Positions 19,503-28,437 of a stretch of DNA of 64,000 nt are shown one piece after another. The stretch is from Rheinheimera sp. (lineage in GTDB: Bacteria > Pseudomonadota > Gammaproteobacteria > Enterobacterales > Alteromonadaceae). Numbering within the stretch: position 1 is the stretch's first letter; each line of letters begins with the position of its first letter. The stretch lies in contig DPJG01000022.1 in NCBI GenBank assembly GCA_003543135.1, positions 124,001 to 188,000 on the forward strand, in the 5' to 3' direction. The position numbers and the translations under genes are program-made. Below the pieces are notes generated by a model, which was not told the origin of the DNA, did no database searches, and was given only the letters and a program-made list of their open reading frames with translations.

Positions 19503-20348
19503 ATGCAGTTATTAATCTGGGTGACACTGATCTGGTCTTTTAGTTTTTCACTGATAGGTGAGTTTCTGGCTGGTAAAGTCGACCCTTATCTGGCGGTTGG
19601 CAGCCGGATGGCACTGGCGCTGTTGTTGTTTTTACCCTGGTTAATCCGTTATAAAACACCGCCCAAACAAGCATTGGCATTGGCCGGTATTGGTGCAGTG
19701 CAGCTTGGGCTGATGTATCTGTTTTTTTATCACAGCTTTTTATATCTGACAGTGGCTGAAGTGCTGCTGTTCACTATTCTGACACCTGTGTATGTGGTGC
19801 TGTTTGACCGCATTTTGCAGCGCCAAGTCATCAGCTGGCGCTGGCTTGGGCCGGCCACTTTGGCTGTGCTGGGGGCTCTGGTGATCCGCTTTACCGCCCC
19901 AACCACGGATTTCTGGCTGGGCCTGATGCTGGTGCAGGCTGCTAACCTCTGTTTTGCTTTTGGTCAGGTGGCTTACCGTCAACTAAACCTTGGCAGCAGC
20001 ATGCTACAACAACAGAGTTTTGGCTGGTTTTTTGTCGGTGCTTCCCTGGTTGCGGCTGTGGGTGCCTGGTTATTTGCCGACTGGCAAAAAGTGCCACAAC
20101 AAGGCAGCGAATGGGCCATTTTAGTCTGGTTGGGGCTGGTGGCATCAGGCCTCGGTTATTGGTTGTGGAATGCCGGCGCGCGGCAGGTGAATGCCCATCA
20201 GCTGGCTGTGATGAATAACCTGTTGATCCCGGCCGGTTTATTGGTGAATTTTGTGCTCTGGCAGCATCAGGTGAACTGGCTGACTTTTAGTCTGGGGTCG
20301 CTGTTGATTTTGTTGAGTTTAGGCTGGGGTAAAAGGCTCAGCAATTAG
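19503..20348 (+). CDS. DMT/EamA family inner-membrane transporter
   Basis: This 281-residue protein has about ten hydrophobic segments in two EamA-type repeats. The first repeat contains TLIWSFSFSLIGEFLAGKVD and SRMALALLLFLPWL, and the second starts near FWLGLMLVQAANLCFAFGQV. The EamA family exports or imports small metabolites such as amino acids and nucleotide-sugar precursors; the substrate cannot be read from sequence. It appears monocistronic. Its 3' end contains a hairpin that probably terminates the convergent DUF4124 gene. Confidence 0.85.
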   Translation: MQLLIWVTLIWSFSFSLIGEFLAGKVDPYLAVGSRMALALLLFLPWLIRYKTPPKQALALAGIGAVQLGLMYLFFYHSFLYLTVAEVLLFTILTPVYVVLFDRILQRQVISWRWLGPATLAVLGALVIRFTAPTTDFWLGLMLVQAANLCFAFGQVAYRQLNLGSSMLQQQSFGWFFVGASLVAAVGAWLFADWQKVPQQGSEWAILVWLGLVASGLGYWLWNAGARQVNAHQLAVMNNLLIPAGLLVNFVLWQHQVNWLTFSLGSLLILLSLGWGKRLSN

Positions 20349-20356
20349 CTGAGCCT
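20331..20356 (-). terminator. Terminator hairpin between convergent genes
   Basis: AGGCTCAGC (20334-20342) and GCTGAGCCT (20348-20356) form a perfect 9-bp stem with loop AATTA. On the minus strand it is followed by TTTT, so it suits the DUF4124 gene. It includes the stop codon of the plus-strand transporter. Confidence 0.72.
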
Positions 20357-20364
20357 ACAGGGAA

Positions 20365-20817
20365 TTAGTTCACCGCATACTGGCGTTGCAACGCGTTCAT
20401 CTGGTTTTGCAAAGCGGCGAGCTCGTGTTGCTGTTTTTGCTTCTGCTCGGCAAATTCCTGCCGCAGTTTTTGCATTTTCTGATTCAGCATCGCCAGGTAA
20501 TTCGACTTGGCACCTTTTTTCTGCGCTTCGTAATATTCATCTTCAAGTGCTGTTAACTGCTTTTTTTGCTGCTGCTCAGTGACAGACAGCTGATATTCCA
20601 GATAACGGCCTTTTTTCTTCAGACTTTCTATCTGCAGATCGGTTTTTTTATTGCTGCTCAGCACCACATTACCGGCGTTCACTTCCTGTGCCAGCTCTGC
20701 GTTTTCTTCACAAGGGAACTGACTAAAAGTAACTTTGCCGTCCTGTTCGCATTGATAGACGTTGGCATGTGCACTGGTGGCACAAAGTAATAATAAGCAA
20801 AGACTATGACTTTTCAT
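20365..20817 (-). CDS. DUF4124 periplasmic coiled-coil protein
   Basis: This 150-residue precursor starts at the ATG at 20817, which has GGGAG upstream; the frame extends further but without support. A signal peptide ends at SAHA (residue 18). NVYQCEQDGKVTFSQFPC resembles the N-terminal DUF4124 motif, with two cysteines that could form a disulfide. The rest is charged and glutamine-rich with strong coiled-coil character (about 60-145). The family is periplasmic and of unknown function. It lies downstream of speE on the same strand but about 90 bases away and beyond a hairpin. Confidence 0.8.
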   Translation of the reverse strand: MKSHSLCLLLLCATSAHANVYQCEQDGKVTFSQFPCEENAELAQEVNAGNVVLSSNKKTDLQIESLKKKGRYLEYQLSVTEQQQKKQLTALEDEYYEAQKKGAKSNYLAMLNQKMQKLRQEFAEQKQKQQHELAALQNQMNALQRQYAVN

Positions 20818-20927
20818 CGGCAGTTCTCCCAACTTGAACGTTAAATGTACAGAAGCATTTAAGATCAAGCAAGTACTGAACCAACAAAGTTACATATTTC
20901 TGACGATGTTACAGCTGGTTAACAATA

Positions 20928-20951
20928 GACGCCGGCAGCAGCGCCGGCGTC
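20928..20951 (-). terminator. Probable speE terminator hairpin
   Basis: GACGCCGGC, loop AGCAGC, GCCGGCGTC form a perfect 9-bp stem 8 bases after the speE stop. The following minus-strand bases are TATTGTT, a weak U-tract. Confidence 0.6.
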
Positions 20952-20958
20952 AAAGCCT

Positions 20959-21819
20959 TTAACCACGCAGCTTGCGGCGCATAAAGTTAGGCCATGCCAT
21001 AGCGGCCTGATGGATATCGGCGTTGTAATATTCAGTGGGAAAATCGGCGTTATCAGCATCTTCCCGACGGAAACCGTCAAAAGGCTGACCTTTGCGTGCC
21101 AGAGTGCAAGTCCACCAACCACTTGGGTATACCATTTGTGGAAAATTCAAGGTTTGCAGTGCAGCAAAACCCGCGTCTTTCATCGCTTCACGCATGGCGT
21201 TCAACAGCTCCAGATGGATCAGCGGCGACTCACTTTGTTGCACCAGAATGCCGCCTGGTTTTAACGCATGAAAACAGCTCTGATAAAAAGCGCGGTTAAA
21301 TAAACCTTCACCAGGACCAATAGGATCAGTTGAATCCACAATCACCACATCCAGGCTTTCAGGCGCCGCTTCACGCATATATTTAATGCCGTCATCAAAC
21401 AATAAGGTGACACGCGGGTCGTTATTGGAGGCGCACAGCTCGGGGAAATATTGCTCCGCCATCCGGGTAACCTGCTCATCAATATCAATTTGCGTGACAG
21501 CTTGTACTGATCGATGTTTTAACACTTCACGTAAGGTACCGCAGTCACCACCGCCGATAATCACCACCTGCTGCGGATTGGGATGAGTAAACAATACCGG
21601 ATGGCTTAACATCTCGTGATACAGGAAATTTTCCCGGCTGCTGAGCATAATAACGCCGTCGATCACCATCATATTGCCAAAGTCTGTGGTTTCGTAGACT
21701 TCAATATGTTGGAAAGGAGACTGAACTTCAGCTAACTTTTGGTGAATTTGCAGCGAAAACGCACTTCCGCTTGGTTGAAAAATCTCGGTAAACCATTGTT
21801 TAGAAATAAGTTCTGACAT
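20959..21819 (-). CDS. speE: Spermidine synthase
   Basis: This 286-residue aminopropyltransferase transfers an aminopropyl group from decarboxylated S-adenosylmethionine to putrescine. Motifs are HIEVYETTDFGNMMVIDGVI, REVLKHRSVQAVTQIDID and the catalytic DSTDPIGPGEGLF segment with the proton-accepting Asp. The ATG at 21819 is preceded by GGAGTGGAG and gives the family length (E. coli 288); a longer frame upstream is unsupported. It is divergent from speA with about 130 bases between. No speD or speB is seen in the window, so decarboxylated SAM and putrescine must come from enzymes encoded elsewhere. Confidence 0.95.
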   Translation of the reverse strand: MSELISKQWFTEIFQPSGSAFSLQIHQKLAEVQSPFQHIEVYETTDFGNMMVIDGVIMLSSRENFLYHEMLSHPVLFTHPNPQQVVIIGGGDCGTLREVLKHRSVQAVTQIDIDEQVTRMAEQYFPELCASNNDPRVTLLFDDGIKYMREAAPESLDVVIVDSTDPIGPGEGLFNRAFYQSCFHALKPGGILVQQSESPLIHLELLNAMREAMKDAGFAALQTLNFPQMVYPSGWWTCTLARKGQPFDGFRREDADNADFPTEYYNADIHQAAMAWPNFMRRKLRG

Positions 21820-21948
21820 AGCTCCACTCCGGGCACAGGCAAAGGGGGCAATTATTTTGCCAGTGAAGCCGCTTTGGGACAAATTTTTCATGTTTTTTTG
21901 CTGCTATTGCACTTAAAATAGCGGCCTAATTTTTTGAAGGGCACGACA

Positions 21949-23835
21949 ATGGCAGAATGGGGTATCGACAAAGCAAGATCCATCTATAACGTAGCAGTCT
22001 GGAGCGAAGGCTATTTTGACGTCAACGCACAGGGCGATCTCGTTGCTTATCCGGATCAGGATCACAGCAAACCAGGCATTAGCTTTCCGGAGCTGACTGC
22101 ACGTTTTAAAGAAGAAGGATTAACGCTGCCAGTGTTGGTACGTTTTACCGACATTCTGGAACATCGTGTTGATACGCTGATCAAGTCTTTTGCCAAAGCG
22201 AAGCAAGAACGCGAGTATCAGGGCGAATACACAGCGGTTTACCCAATCAAAGTAAACCAGCAGTTTTCCGTAGTCAGCAAACTGGTCAGCCATCACAGCG
22301 GCAAAGTGGGCCTGGAAGCAGGTTCCAAACCTGAGCTGATGGCCATTTTAGGTGTGACAGAACAGCCTCTGCGGATTGTTTGTAACGGTTATAAAGACAG
22401 CGAGTTTTTACGTCTGGCGACTATTGGCCAGATGATGGGCCACAGCGTTTACGTGGTGGTGGAAAAACTGTCGGAATTAAAAACCCTGATCCGCGAAATT
22501 GACAGCCTGGAAGCGGCGCCTTTTATCGGTATCCGTATCAAACTGAATTCAGTGGGTAAAGGCAAATGGCAAAACACGGGTGGTGAAAAAGGCAAGTTTG
22601 GCCTCACCGCCACTCAGGTGCTGCAAGCCATTGATATTTTAAAAGAAGCCGGCAAGTTAGATTTATTACAGCTGGTGCATTTCCATATAGGTTCACAAAT
22701 TGCGAATATCCGTGATATTCACAATGCGATTCGTGAATGTGCCCGTCATTATGCCGAACTGCGTACCTTAGGCGTGCCTATCACGACAGTGGATGTGGGT
22801 GGTGGTTTAGGTGTGGATTACGAAGGTTCGAACTCACGTTCAGCCTGTTCGATGAACTACACCATGTACGAATATGCCCGTAACGTAGTCTATGGCTTAA
22901 AAGAAGTCTGTGACGAATACGATTTGCCACATCCGAATATCATCACTGAATCTGGCCGCGCCATGACAGCCCACCACGCTGTACTGGTCACAGACGCTAT
23001 CGACGTTGAACGTGCACCGGGCCTGCGTCATCTGCCGGAACCAAGCGAAGATTCACCTCAGGTGGTTTGGGCCTTATGGGATTCTTACCAGAATGTCACG
23101 GCCCGCTCTGCGGTTGAGGCTTACCACGACGCTGTGCATTATTTTACCGACGCCCACGCCCAGTATGTGCACGGTTTGCTGACGCTCAAAGACTGGTCGT
23201 TACTGGAGCAGATTTATTTTGCCACCATTAACAAAGTGAAAGACAAGCTGGACTTATCCTCACGTTCACACCGTGAAATTCACGATGAACTGAATGAAAA
23301 ACTGGCCGACAAGTTATTCGTTAACTTCTCATTATTCCAGTCGATGCCGGATGCCTGGGGTATTGACCAGCTGTTCCCGGTGATGCCCCTGGAGCGGATG
23401 AACGAATCGCTGGAACAACGCGCCATTATTCAGGACATCACCTGTGACTCAGACGGTGCACTGAAGAGTTATGCTGACGGCAACGGTATTGAATCCAGTT
23501 TGCCGCTGCCAGCGTATAAAGAAGATGAACAGTACCTACTGGGTATGTTTATGGTCGGCGCTTATCAGGAAATTCTGGGTGACTTGCACAACCTGTTTGG
23601 TGACACAGACTCAGTGCATGTTGAACTGAACAACGATGGCAGCTACAAACTGACCAACGCCATTAAAGGTGACACTGTGGCAGACGTATTACGTTATGTG
23701 CAGTTTGACGCGGAAAAACTGCTGCAGTCGTACAAAAACCAGCTGGCGACCTCGAAGTTTAACCCTGAACAACAGGCCTCTATGCTCGAAGAGCTGAAAG
23801 CCGGTGTTTATGGTTACACCTATTTCGAAGATTAA
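21949..23835 (+). CDS. speA: Biosynthetic arginine decarboxylase
   Basis: This 628-residue PLP enzyme converts arginine to agmatine at the head of the agmatine route to putrescine. The PLP-binding lysine is Lys101 in TAVYPIKVNQQ. Further features are GLEAGSKPEL, the HFHIGSQI strand, VDVGGGLGVDYEGSNS and SGRAMTAHHAVLV. The ATG at 21949 gives MAEWGIDKARSIYNV, as in SpeA homologues; an in-frame TTG 15 bases earlier is less likely. Length agrees with E. coli SpeA (658 with leader). A strong terminator follows. Confidence 0.96.
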   Translation: MAEWGIDKARSIYNVAVWSEGYFDVNAQGDLVAYPDQDHSKPGISFPELTARFKEEGLTLPVLVRFTDILEHRVDTLIKSFAKAKQEREYQGEYTAVYPIKVNQQFSVVSKLVSHHSGKVGLEAGSKPELMAILGVTEQPLRIVCNGYKDSEFLRLATIGQMMGHSVYVVVEKLSELKTLIREIDSLEAAPFIGIRIKLNSVGKGKWQNTGGEKGKFGLTATQVLQAIDILKEAGKLDLLQLVHFHIGSQIANIRDIHNAIRECARHYAELRTLGVPITTVDVGGGLGVDYEGSNSRSACSMNYTMYEYARNVVYGLKEVCDEYDLPHPNIITESGRAMTAHHAVLVTDAIDVERAPGLRHLPEPSEDSPQVVWALWDSYQNVTARSAVEAYHDAVHYFTDAHAQYVHGLLTLKDWSLLEQIYFATINKVKDKLDLSSRSHREIHDELNEKLADKLFVNFSLFQSMPDAWGIDQLFPVMPLERMNESLEQRAIIQDITCDSDGALKSYADGNGIESSLPLPAYKEDEQYLLGMFMVGAYQEILGDLHNLFGDTDSVHVELNNDGSYKLTNAIKGDTVADVLRYVQFDAEKLLQSYKNQLATSKFNPEQQASMLEELKAGVYGYTYFED

Positions 23836-23890
23836 GGTACACTGACACAGGTCGGAGCAGTTCTTCACTGTCACGATGCATTGAGATATA

Positions 23891-23917
23891 AAGAGCAGGC
23901 CACCCTGCTCTTTTTAT
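23891..23917 (+). terminator. speA terminator
   Basis: AAGAGCAGG, loop CCAC, CCTGCTCTT, then TTT. It lies 55 bases after the speA stop and 17 bases before the acyltransferase start. Confidence 0.88.
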
Positions 23918-23933
23918 TTGTGGAGGAATACTT

Positions 23934-24824
23934 ATGTTGCACGTTTTGCCTAAGCCTTTGATTGGCATTATTTCTTTTCTAATGTATCTGCTGAATACCC
24001 TGTTCTGGGCCGGCCCTATTTTGTTATTGGCTATGTTAAAACTGCCGCCGATCCGGTTATGGCAGGTAGCCATCACCTATTTACTGGACACCTGCGCCAG
24101 TGCCTGGATCAGCCTGAACAACTTCACCACGAGTTTATTCAGCAAAATTCATTGGGATATCAAAGGTCTGGACAAGTTGTCAGTGAAGGATTGGTATCTG
24201 GTGGTAGCCAATCATCAGTCCTGGGTCGACATTCTGGTTTTGCAAAAAGTGATGAACAGGCAAATCCCGTTTTTGAAGTTTTTCCTGAAAAAAGAGCTGA
24301 TTTATGTGCCTGTGATTGGCCTGTGCTGGTGGGCGCTGGATTTTCCTTTTATGAAACGCTACAACGCTGCTTTTTTAAAAAAATATCCGCAGCTTAAAGG
24401 CAAAGACATAGAAACCACCCGCAAAGCCTGCGAAAAATTCCGTTATAAACCAGTGTCTGTGATGAATTTCCTCGAAGGCACCCGCTTTACCCCGGAAAAA
24501 CAACAACAGCAGCAGTCACCATTCCGGCATTTATTAAAACCCAAGGCCGGTGGCATTTCTTTTGTGCTGAATGCCATGGGCGAACATCTGCATAAATTGC
24601 TGGATGTGACCATCTATTACCCCAAGGGCGCGCCAAGCTTCTGGGATTTTATTTCTGGTAAAGTGCACGACATTAAAGTAAGAGTAAGGGTACTGCCGAT
24701 TGAACAACATTTAATTGGCGACTACGAAGATCCGCATTTTCGCGAACGTTTTCAACACTGGGTTAATCAGTTATGGCTGGACAAAGACCGGCAACTGAGT
24801 GCTCTGCAACAGGGAGAAGTATGA
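23934..24824 (+). CDS. PlsC-type acyltransferase (YihG-like), first of a tandem pair
   Basis: This 296-residue membrane enzyme probably acylates lysophospholipid at the cytoplasmic face. Two hydrophobic stretches occupy about 5-40. The NHQSWVDI motif supplies the catalytic His and Asp (H-x4-D), and FLEGTRFT is the glycerophosphate-binding block. KGKDIETTRKACEKFRYKP also occurs nearly unchanged in the next gene. A GGAGGAAT ribosome site lies just before the ATG. It overlaps the next acyltransferase gene by 1-4 bases, so the two are co-translated. The exact acceptor is not visible. Confidence 0.88.
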   Translation: MLHVLPKPLIGIISFLMYLLNTLFWAGPILLLAMLKLPPIRLWQVAITYLLDTCASAWISLNNFTTSLFSKIHWDIKGLDKLSVKDWYLVVANHQSWVDILVLQKVMNRQIPFLKFFLKKELIYVPVIGLCWWALDFPFMKRYNAAFLKKYPQLKGKDIETTRKACEKFRYKPVSVMNFLEGTRFTPEKQQQQQSPFRHLLKPKAGGISFVLNAMGEHLHKLLDVTIYYPKGAPSFWDFISGKVHDIKVRVRVLPIEQHLIGDYEDPHFRERFQHWVNQLWLDKDRQLSALQQGEV

Positions 24825-25756
24825 TGCTGATGGATGTATTCCGGCTGTTGCGTGCCCCGCTCGCACTGTTGTTGTTTAGTCTGAACCTGAGTCTCTGGGG
24901 CATCATTGTGACAGTCTGCGGCCTGCTGAAACTGCTGCTGCCAGTGCCTGCACTGCAGCGTCAGGTCTCGCGGCTGGCGCACTGGGCTTACCGCCACTGG
25001 TCTTTGCATAACCGCCAGCTGATCAACCTGTTTAACCCGGTAGAGTGGCAACTCTCCGGCCTGACCGAACTGAAACAGGACAGCTGGTATTTATTAATTT
25101 CCAATCATAAAAGCTGGCTGGATATTCCGGTATTGAGTCAGTTTGCGCTGGAACGTATTCCGGAGCCGAAGTTCTTTTTAAAAGAAGAACTGAAATGGGT
25201 ACCTTTTATTGGTTCCGCATCCTGGGCGCTGGATATGCCTTTTATGAAAAGATACAACCAGGCGCAAATTCAGAAAAACCCGGCACTTAAAGGCAAGGAT
25301 ATTGAAACCACAAAAAAATCCTGTGAAAAGTTCCGCCATACGCCCACCACTATTATTAATTTTGTCGAAGGCACCCGCTTTACCCGGGCTAAACATAAAC
25401 ACAAAAACAGCCCGTTCCGGCATTTATTGCCGGCCAAAGCAGGCGGTATTGCCTTTACGCTGGCCAGTATGGGCTCGCAGTTTGATGCTGTGCTGGATGT
25501 CACCCTGATTTACCCTGACAATCCCAATCATGTGCTGATCGACATGTTATTGGGTAAGTTAAAGCGGGTGGTGATCCAGGTGGAAGTGCTGCCGGTGGAT
25601 GACAGCATTATTGGCGATTATTTTAACGACGAAGCTTTTCGCCAGCGCTTTCAGCAATGGCTGAACCAACGCTGGGTGCATAAAGACCAGCAAATCAGCC
25701 ATTATCTGGGCACTGCGCCTGTCACTCTGACAGAGCTGGATTGTTCGTCGGTGTAA
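24824..25756 (+). CDS. PlsC-type acyltransferase (YihG-like), second of a tandem pair
   Basis: This 310-residue paralogue of the preceding gene keeps the same motifs. ISNHKSWLDI carries the His/Asp pair, FVEGTRFT is present, and KGKDIETTKKSCEKFRHTP is nearly identical. A hydrophobic N-terminus (about 8-40) anchors it. GGGAG lies 7 bases before the ATG at 24824, whose first base is the last base of the previous stop codon; ATGs at 24821 and 24830 are alternatives. Its 3' end overlaps the convergent methyltransferase gene by 55 bases. Confidence 0.87.
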   Translation: MLMDVFRLLRAPLALLLFSLNLSLWGIIVTVCGLLKLLLPVPALQRQVSRLAHWAYRHWSLHNRQLINLFNPVEWQLSGLTELKQDSWYLLISNHKSWLDIPVLSQFALERIPEPKFFLKEELKWVPFIGSASWALDMPFMKRYNQAQIQKNPALKGKDIETTKKSCEKFRHTPTTIINFVEGTRFTRAKHKHKNSPFRHLLPAKAGGIAFTLASMGSQFDAVLDVTLIYPDNPNHVLIDMLLGKLKRVVIQVEVLPVDDSIIGDYFNDEAFRQRFQQWLNQRWVHKDQQISHYLGTAPVTLTELDCSSV

Positions 25757-26934
25757 CGATAAGCACTGAGCAGCAGATTGCGGGGGGTCACACTGGCCTG
25801 ACACAACTGCTGCAGCTGCACCTGATACCCCTGCTCCGCCAGATATAAAGCCCTATCCAGCACCAGCCACAGTTCCAGCGGCCGGCGAAACAAATGCTGC
25901 ACCAGCTCAATGCGTCTTTGCAGCAACAACAATTGTTCGGCCTGCACTAAATAACACTCGCCGTCTTGCCATGCCGGCCACTCAAGCTGATGCTGGGCCG
26001 CAGCCCAGTGGGCAAAGTCGGCAAAAGCGCCACTAAACCAGTGCTTAGCGGTCGAAGGCAAAGCTCGGTATAAAGTACTGCCGCTTTGTTCACTCAGCCA
26101 CAGCTGATAAGCACGGCGCCATAACACTTCGGTATGACGTAACCGCCGCACCCGCTCGCCCGCCGTGTTTTGCCCCTGCACCGCCAGTTTCAGCTCAGCA
26201 CGGCTTAACCGCAAACGGCTTGCCAAAGCCTGCACCGACAACGGCTGATACCACTCATCCTGCTGCAAATGATAACAACAGGGCAGCAGATGCAGCTCAG
26301 GACAACGGGCCGCCACCCCGGCGGTCAATGCCACCCGGTGTAAATCACCACAGGCATGCAGCGCCACCAGCTGATCAACACCGGCCAATAACGGCTGCGA
26401 CTGCGCTTGCAGCACATTGTGTTCGATAAAAAACTGGTCAAGGTTAAGTTTATTGGCACTTTGCTGACCTTGTTGACACAACTCAGCCTGCCATTCCAGG
26501 CTTGTCACCTTATTTTGATAAGCAAAACACAACACTTTGCCTAAATGGCCTTTACCGGCGCACCACTCCAGCACCTTGCTGCCGGGTTTGCCAACGGCTT
26601 CGGCAAACAAACTGATTTGCTGCCATTTGCGCCCGCCAATATCGGTGCTGAGCCAGAACGGTAATTCCAGCCCCTGTGGTGCAAAGTGCTGAAGCTTTGG
26701 TAAAGCCGCAAATAACAATGGGAAAAAACCGGCAAAATACTGCTGTTGTAATGCCGGGCTTTGGTCGATAGCGTCACATTGTTCCAGACTGAAAGATAAC
26801 AACAGCTCGTTTAGGCTGTGATCGGCAAAAGGCAGATCATTTTGCTGCATCGGCTGCAACCGCCAATAAGCTTGCTGCTGCTCCAGTAGCTGGTCCAGCT
26901 GTAAAAACCACAACTTCAGATCGTCAATCGACAC
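25702..26934 (-). CDS. Class I SAM-dependent methyltransferase
   Basis: This 410-residue protein has a central Rossmann methyltransferase domain. LEWCAGKGHLGKVL is the glycine-rich SAM loop, and TSLEWQ is the acidic strand-2 end. VALHACGDLHRVAL resembles the METTL25/Methyltransf_32 family, and LLPCCYH follows as the motif IV region. The flanks are Gln/Leu-rich and unassigned. The substrate is unknown. The last 55 bases overlap the end of the convergent acyltransferase gene, so both C-termini are encoded on opposite strands of the same DNA. Confidence 0.82.
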   Translation of the reverse strand: MSIDDLKLWFLQLDQLLEQQQAYWRLQPMQQNDLPFADHSLNELLLSFSLEQCDAIDQSPALQQQYFAGFFPLLFAALPKLQHFAPQGLELPFWLSTDIGGRKWQQISLFAEAVGKPGSKVLEWCAGKGHLGKVLCFAYQNKVTSLEWQAELCQQGQQSANKLNLDQFFIEHNVLQAQSQPLLAGVDQLVALHACGDLHRVALTAGVAARCPELHLLPCCYHLQQDEWYQPLSVQALASRLRLSRAELKLAVQGQNTAGERVRRLRHTEVLWRRAYQLWLSEQSGSTLYRALPSTAKHWFSGAFADFAHWAAAQHQLEWPAWQDGECYLVQAEQLLLLQRRIELVQHLFRRPLELWLVLDRALYLAEQGYQVQLQQLCQASVTPRNLLLSAYRYTDEQSSSVRVTGAVPR

Positions 26935-27079
26935 AGATTATCCGCTTTTAAGGCCATATCAGATTGGCATTATACGAAGGCAAGTTGCAGCAAAGCTACT
27001 GTTCCGGCGCCCGGCACTGGCCTATGCCGCCCAGTTATGCCAGACTAAAACAACCCCGGTTTTTGCGCAGAATAAACAA

Positions 27080-27469
27080 ATGAATGATTTAGTTCGTGTA
27101 ATGCATGTTGAAGATGATCAATCTATTCAGGATGTTGCCAGAGTGGCACTGGAAATAGTCGGCGGTTATCAGGTGTGCACCTGCAGCTCGGGTCAGGAAG
27201 CCCTGGACAAATTCAACAGCTTTGCACCGCAGCTGGTGCTGCTGGACGTGATGATGCCTGGCATGGATGGCACCACCACCCTGAAACAGCTGCAGCAAAG
27301 GTATGATCTGCGTCAGGTGCCGGTGGTGTTTATGACGGCCAAGGTGCAGGCCAGCGAAATTGAATCTTATAAAGCGCTGGGCGCCAGTGACGTGGTCGTC
27401 AAACCTTTTGACCCTATGACCTTATCAAGCCAAATCAGGCAGATCTGGCTTGACGGTCATCAGACTTAG
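27080..27469 (+). CDS. Single-domain response regulator (CheY-like receiver)
   Basis: This 129-residue protein is one receiver domain. The acidic pocket is Glu11-Asp12-Asp13, the phosphoacceptor is Asp56 in LLLDVMMPGMDG, Thr86 lies in VVFMTAK, and the conserved Lys is in VVVKPFDP. There is no output domain, so it must act by protein contact or in a phosphorelay. It shares a 4-base convergent overlap with the FHA gene and has no kinase beside it. The kinase at 7518 in this window lacks an adjacent regulator, but linking them is speculation. Confidence 0.92.
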   Translation: MNDLVRVMHVEDDQSIQDVARVALEIVGGYQVCTCSSGQEALDKFNSFAPQLVLLDVMMPGMDGTTTLKQLQQRYDLRQVPVVFMTAKVQASEIESYKALGASDVVVKPFDPMTLSSQIRQIWLDGHQT

Positions 27470-28437
27470 TCTTGTTCCTGCCGCGCTTTAGCGGCAGTTT
27501 CAAACAACTGATTGTTTTGTGCGGCAAAATCTTCGGCCGAAACAGGGCTATTCAGATAAAAATTCAGTGGTAATAAGCTGTTATCAAATTTAGGCGCCAG
27601 CTGACGCGACTCATCAAACCAAAAACCCAGCCCCAGGCTTTGCACACTGAGTAACAACGCCAATCCAAAAGCCATGGCTATTTTTTTGCCGGTGCTGATC
27701 TGCATCGCCAGATAAAAGTTCGCCCCCAGCAGCAAGGTGAAAATCAGCAAACGTCCGCCTTCCTGCAACCAATTGATAGCGGCGGCCCCGTCAAAACTGA
27801 AATTGAGGATCACCATCAGACCCTGCCATACCGCCAGCACACTGAGCCCAATAAAAGTGATGCCTAACTGGGGCAAAAACCTGGCTTCGTGCTGATTAAT
27901 TTTCGACCAGAGCGCCAGCACGGCCGGCCATAAAGTTAACACCAGTAATAACAAGGGCAAATTTGCCAGGCTGCGCGACCACTGCGCCTGTTGTTGCTCA
28001 GGTGCCGACAGCCAGATATGAAATACTTCTTCGAGCAACACAAACAGCAACAGCAGCAGGATCATGCCAAGATGACCACAACGCAACAGCAGTTGTTCCA
28101 GCGGATTAAAAGGCAAGGCCGGCGCCACCTGATGGCTGTCGTCGTAAATACGCACCGCTTGTTCACCCAGCCAGCATAACTGACCCGACGCCAGCGGCTG
28201 AGCTTCGGTCAGTGGTTGTTTTGGTTGCAGGTAACTGCCATTCATCGAGGCCAGATCCCGCAATAACCATTGCCCTTGTTCGTCCTGCACCAGCTCGGCA
28301 TGATGTGGACAAATATGTTTGTCGTACAAAATCACATCATTGTCATAAGCCCGACCCAGCGCCACTCTGTGCTGGCTGAATTTATGGCGTTCTGTCACTT
28401 TGTGCTGTTTATTCAGCACCTCAATAATTATTGCCAT
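27466..28437 (-). CDS. FHA-domain multi-pass membrane protein
   Basis: This 323-residue protein has an N-terminal forkhead-associated domain (about 20-95): VALGRAYDNDVILYDKHICP then HHAEL and DLASMNGSYL. It binds phosphothreonine peptides in known cases. About six hydrophobic helices follow between residues 115 and 270. The C-terminal tail appears periplasmic or cytoplasmic and is unassigned. It overlaps the protease gene upstream by 10 bases, so the two are probably translated together. The combination suggests a regulated envelope protease module, but the signal is unknown. Confidence 0.83.
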   Translation of the reverse strand: MAIIIEVLNKQHKVTERHKFSQHRVALGRAYDNDVILYDKHICPHHAELVQDEQGQWLLRDLASMNGSYLQPKQPLTEAQPLASGQLCWLGEQAVRIYDDSHQVAPALPFNPLEQLLLRCGHLGMILLLLLFVLLEEVFHIWLSAPEQQQAQWSRSLANLPLLLLVLTLWPAVLALWSKINQHEARFLPQLGITFIGLSVLAVWQGLMVILNFSFDGAAAINWLQEGGRLLIFTLLLGANFYLAMQISTGKKIAMAFGLALLLSVQSLGLGFWFDESRQLAPKFDNSLLPLNFYLNSPVSAEDFAAQNNQLFETAAKARQEQD

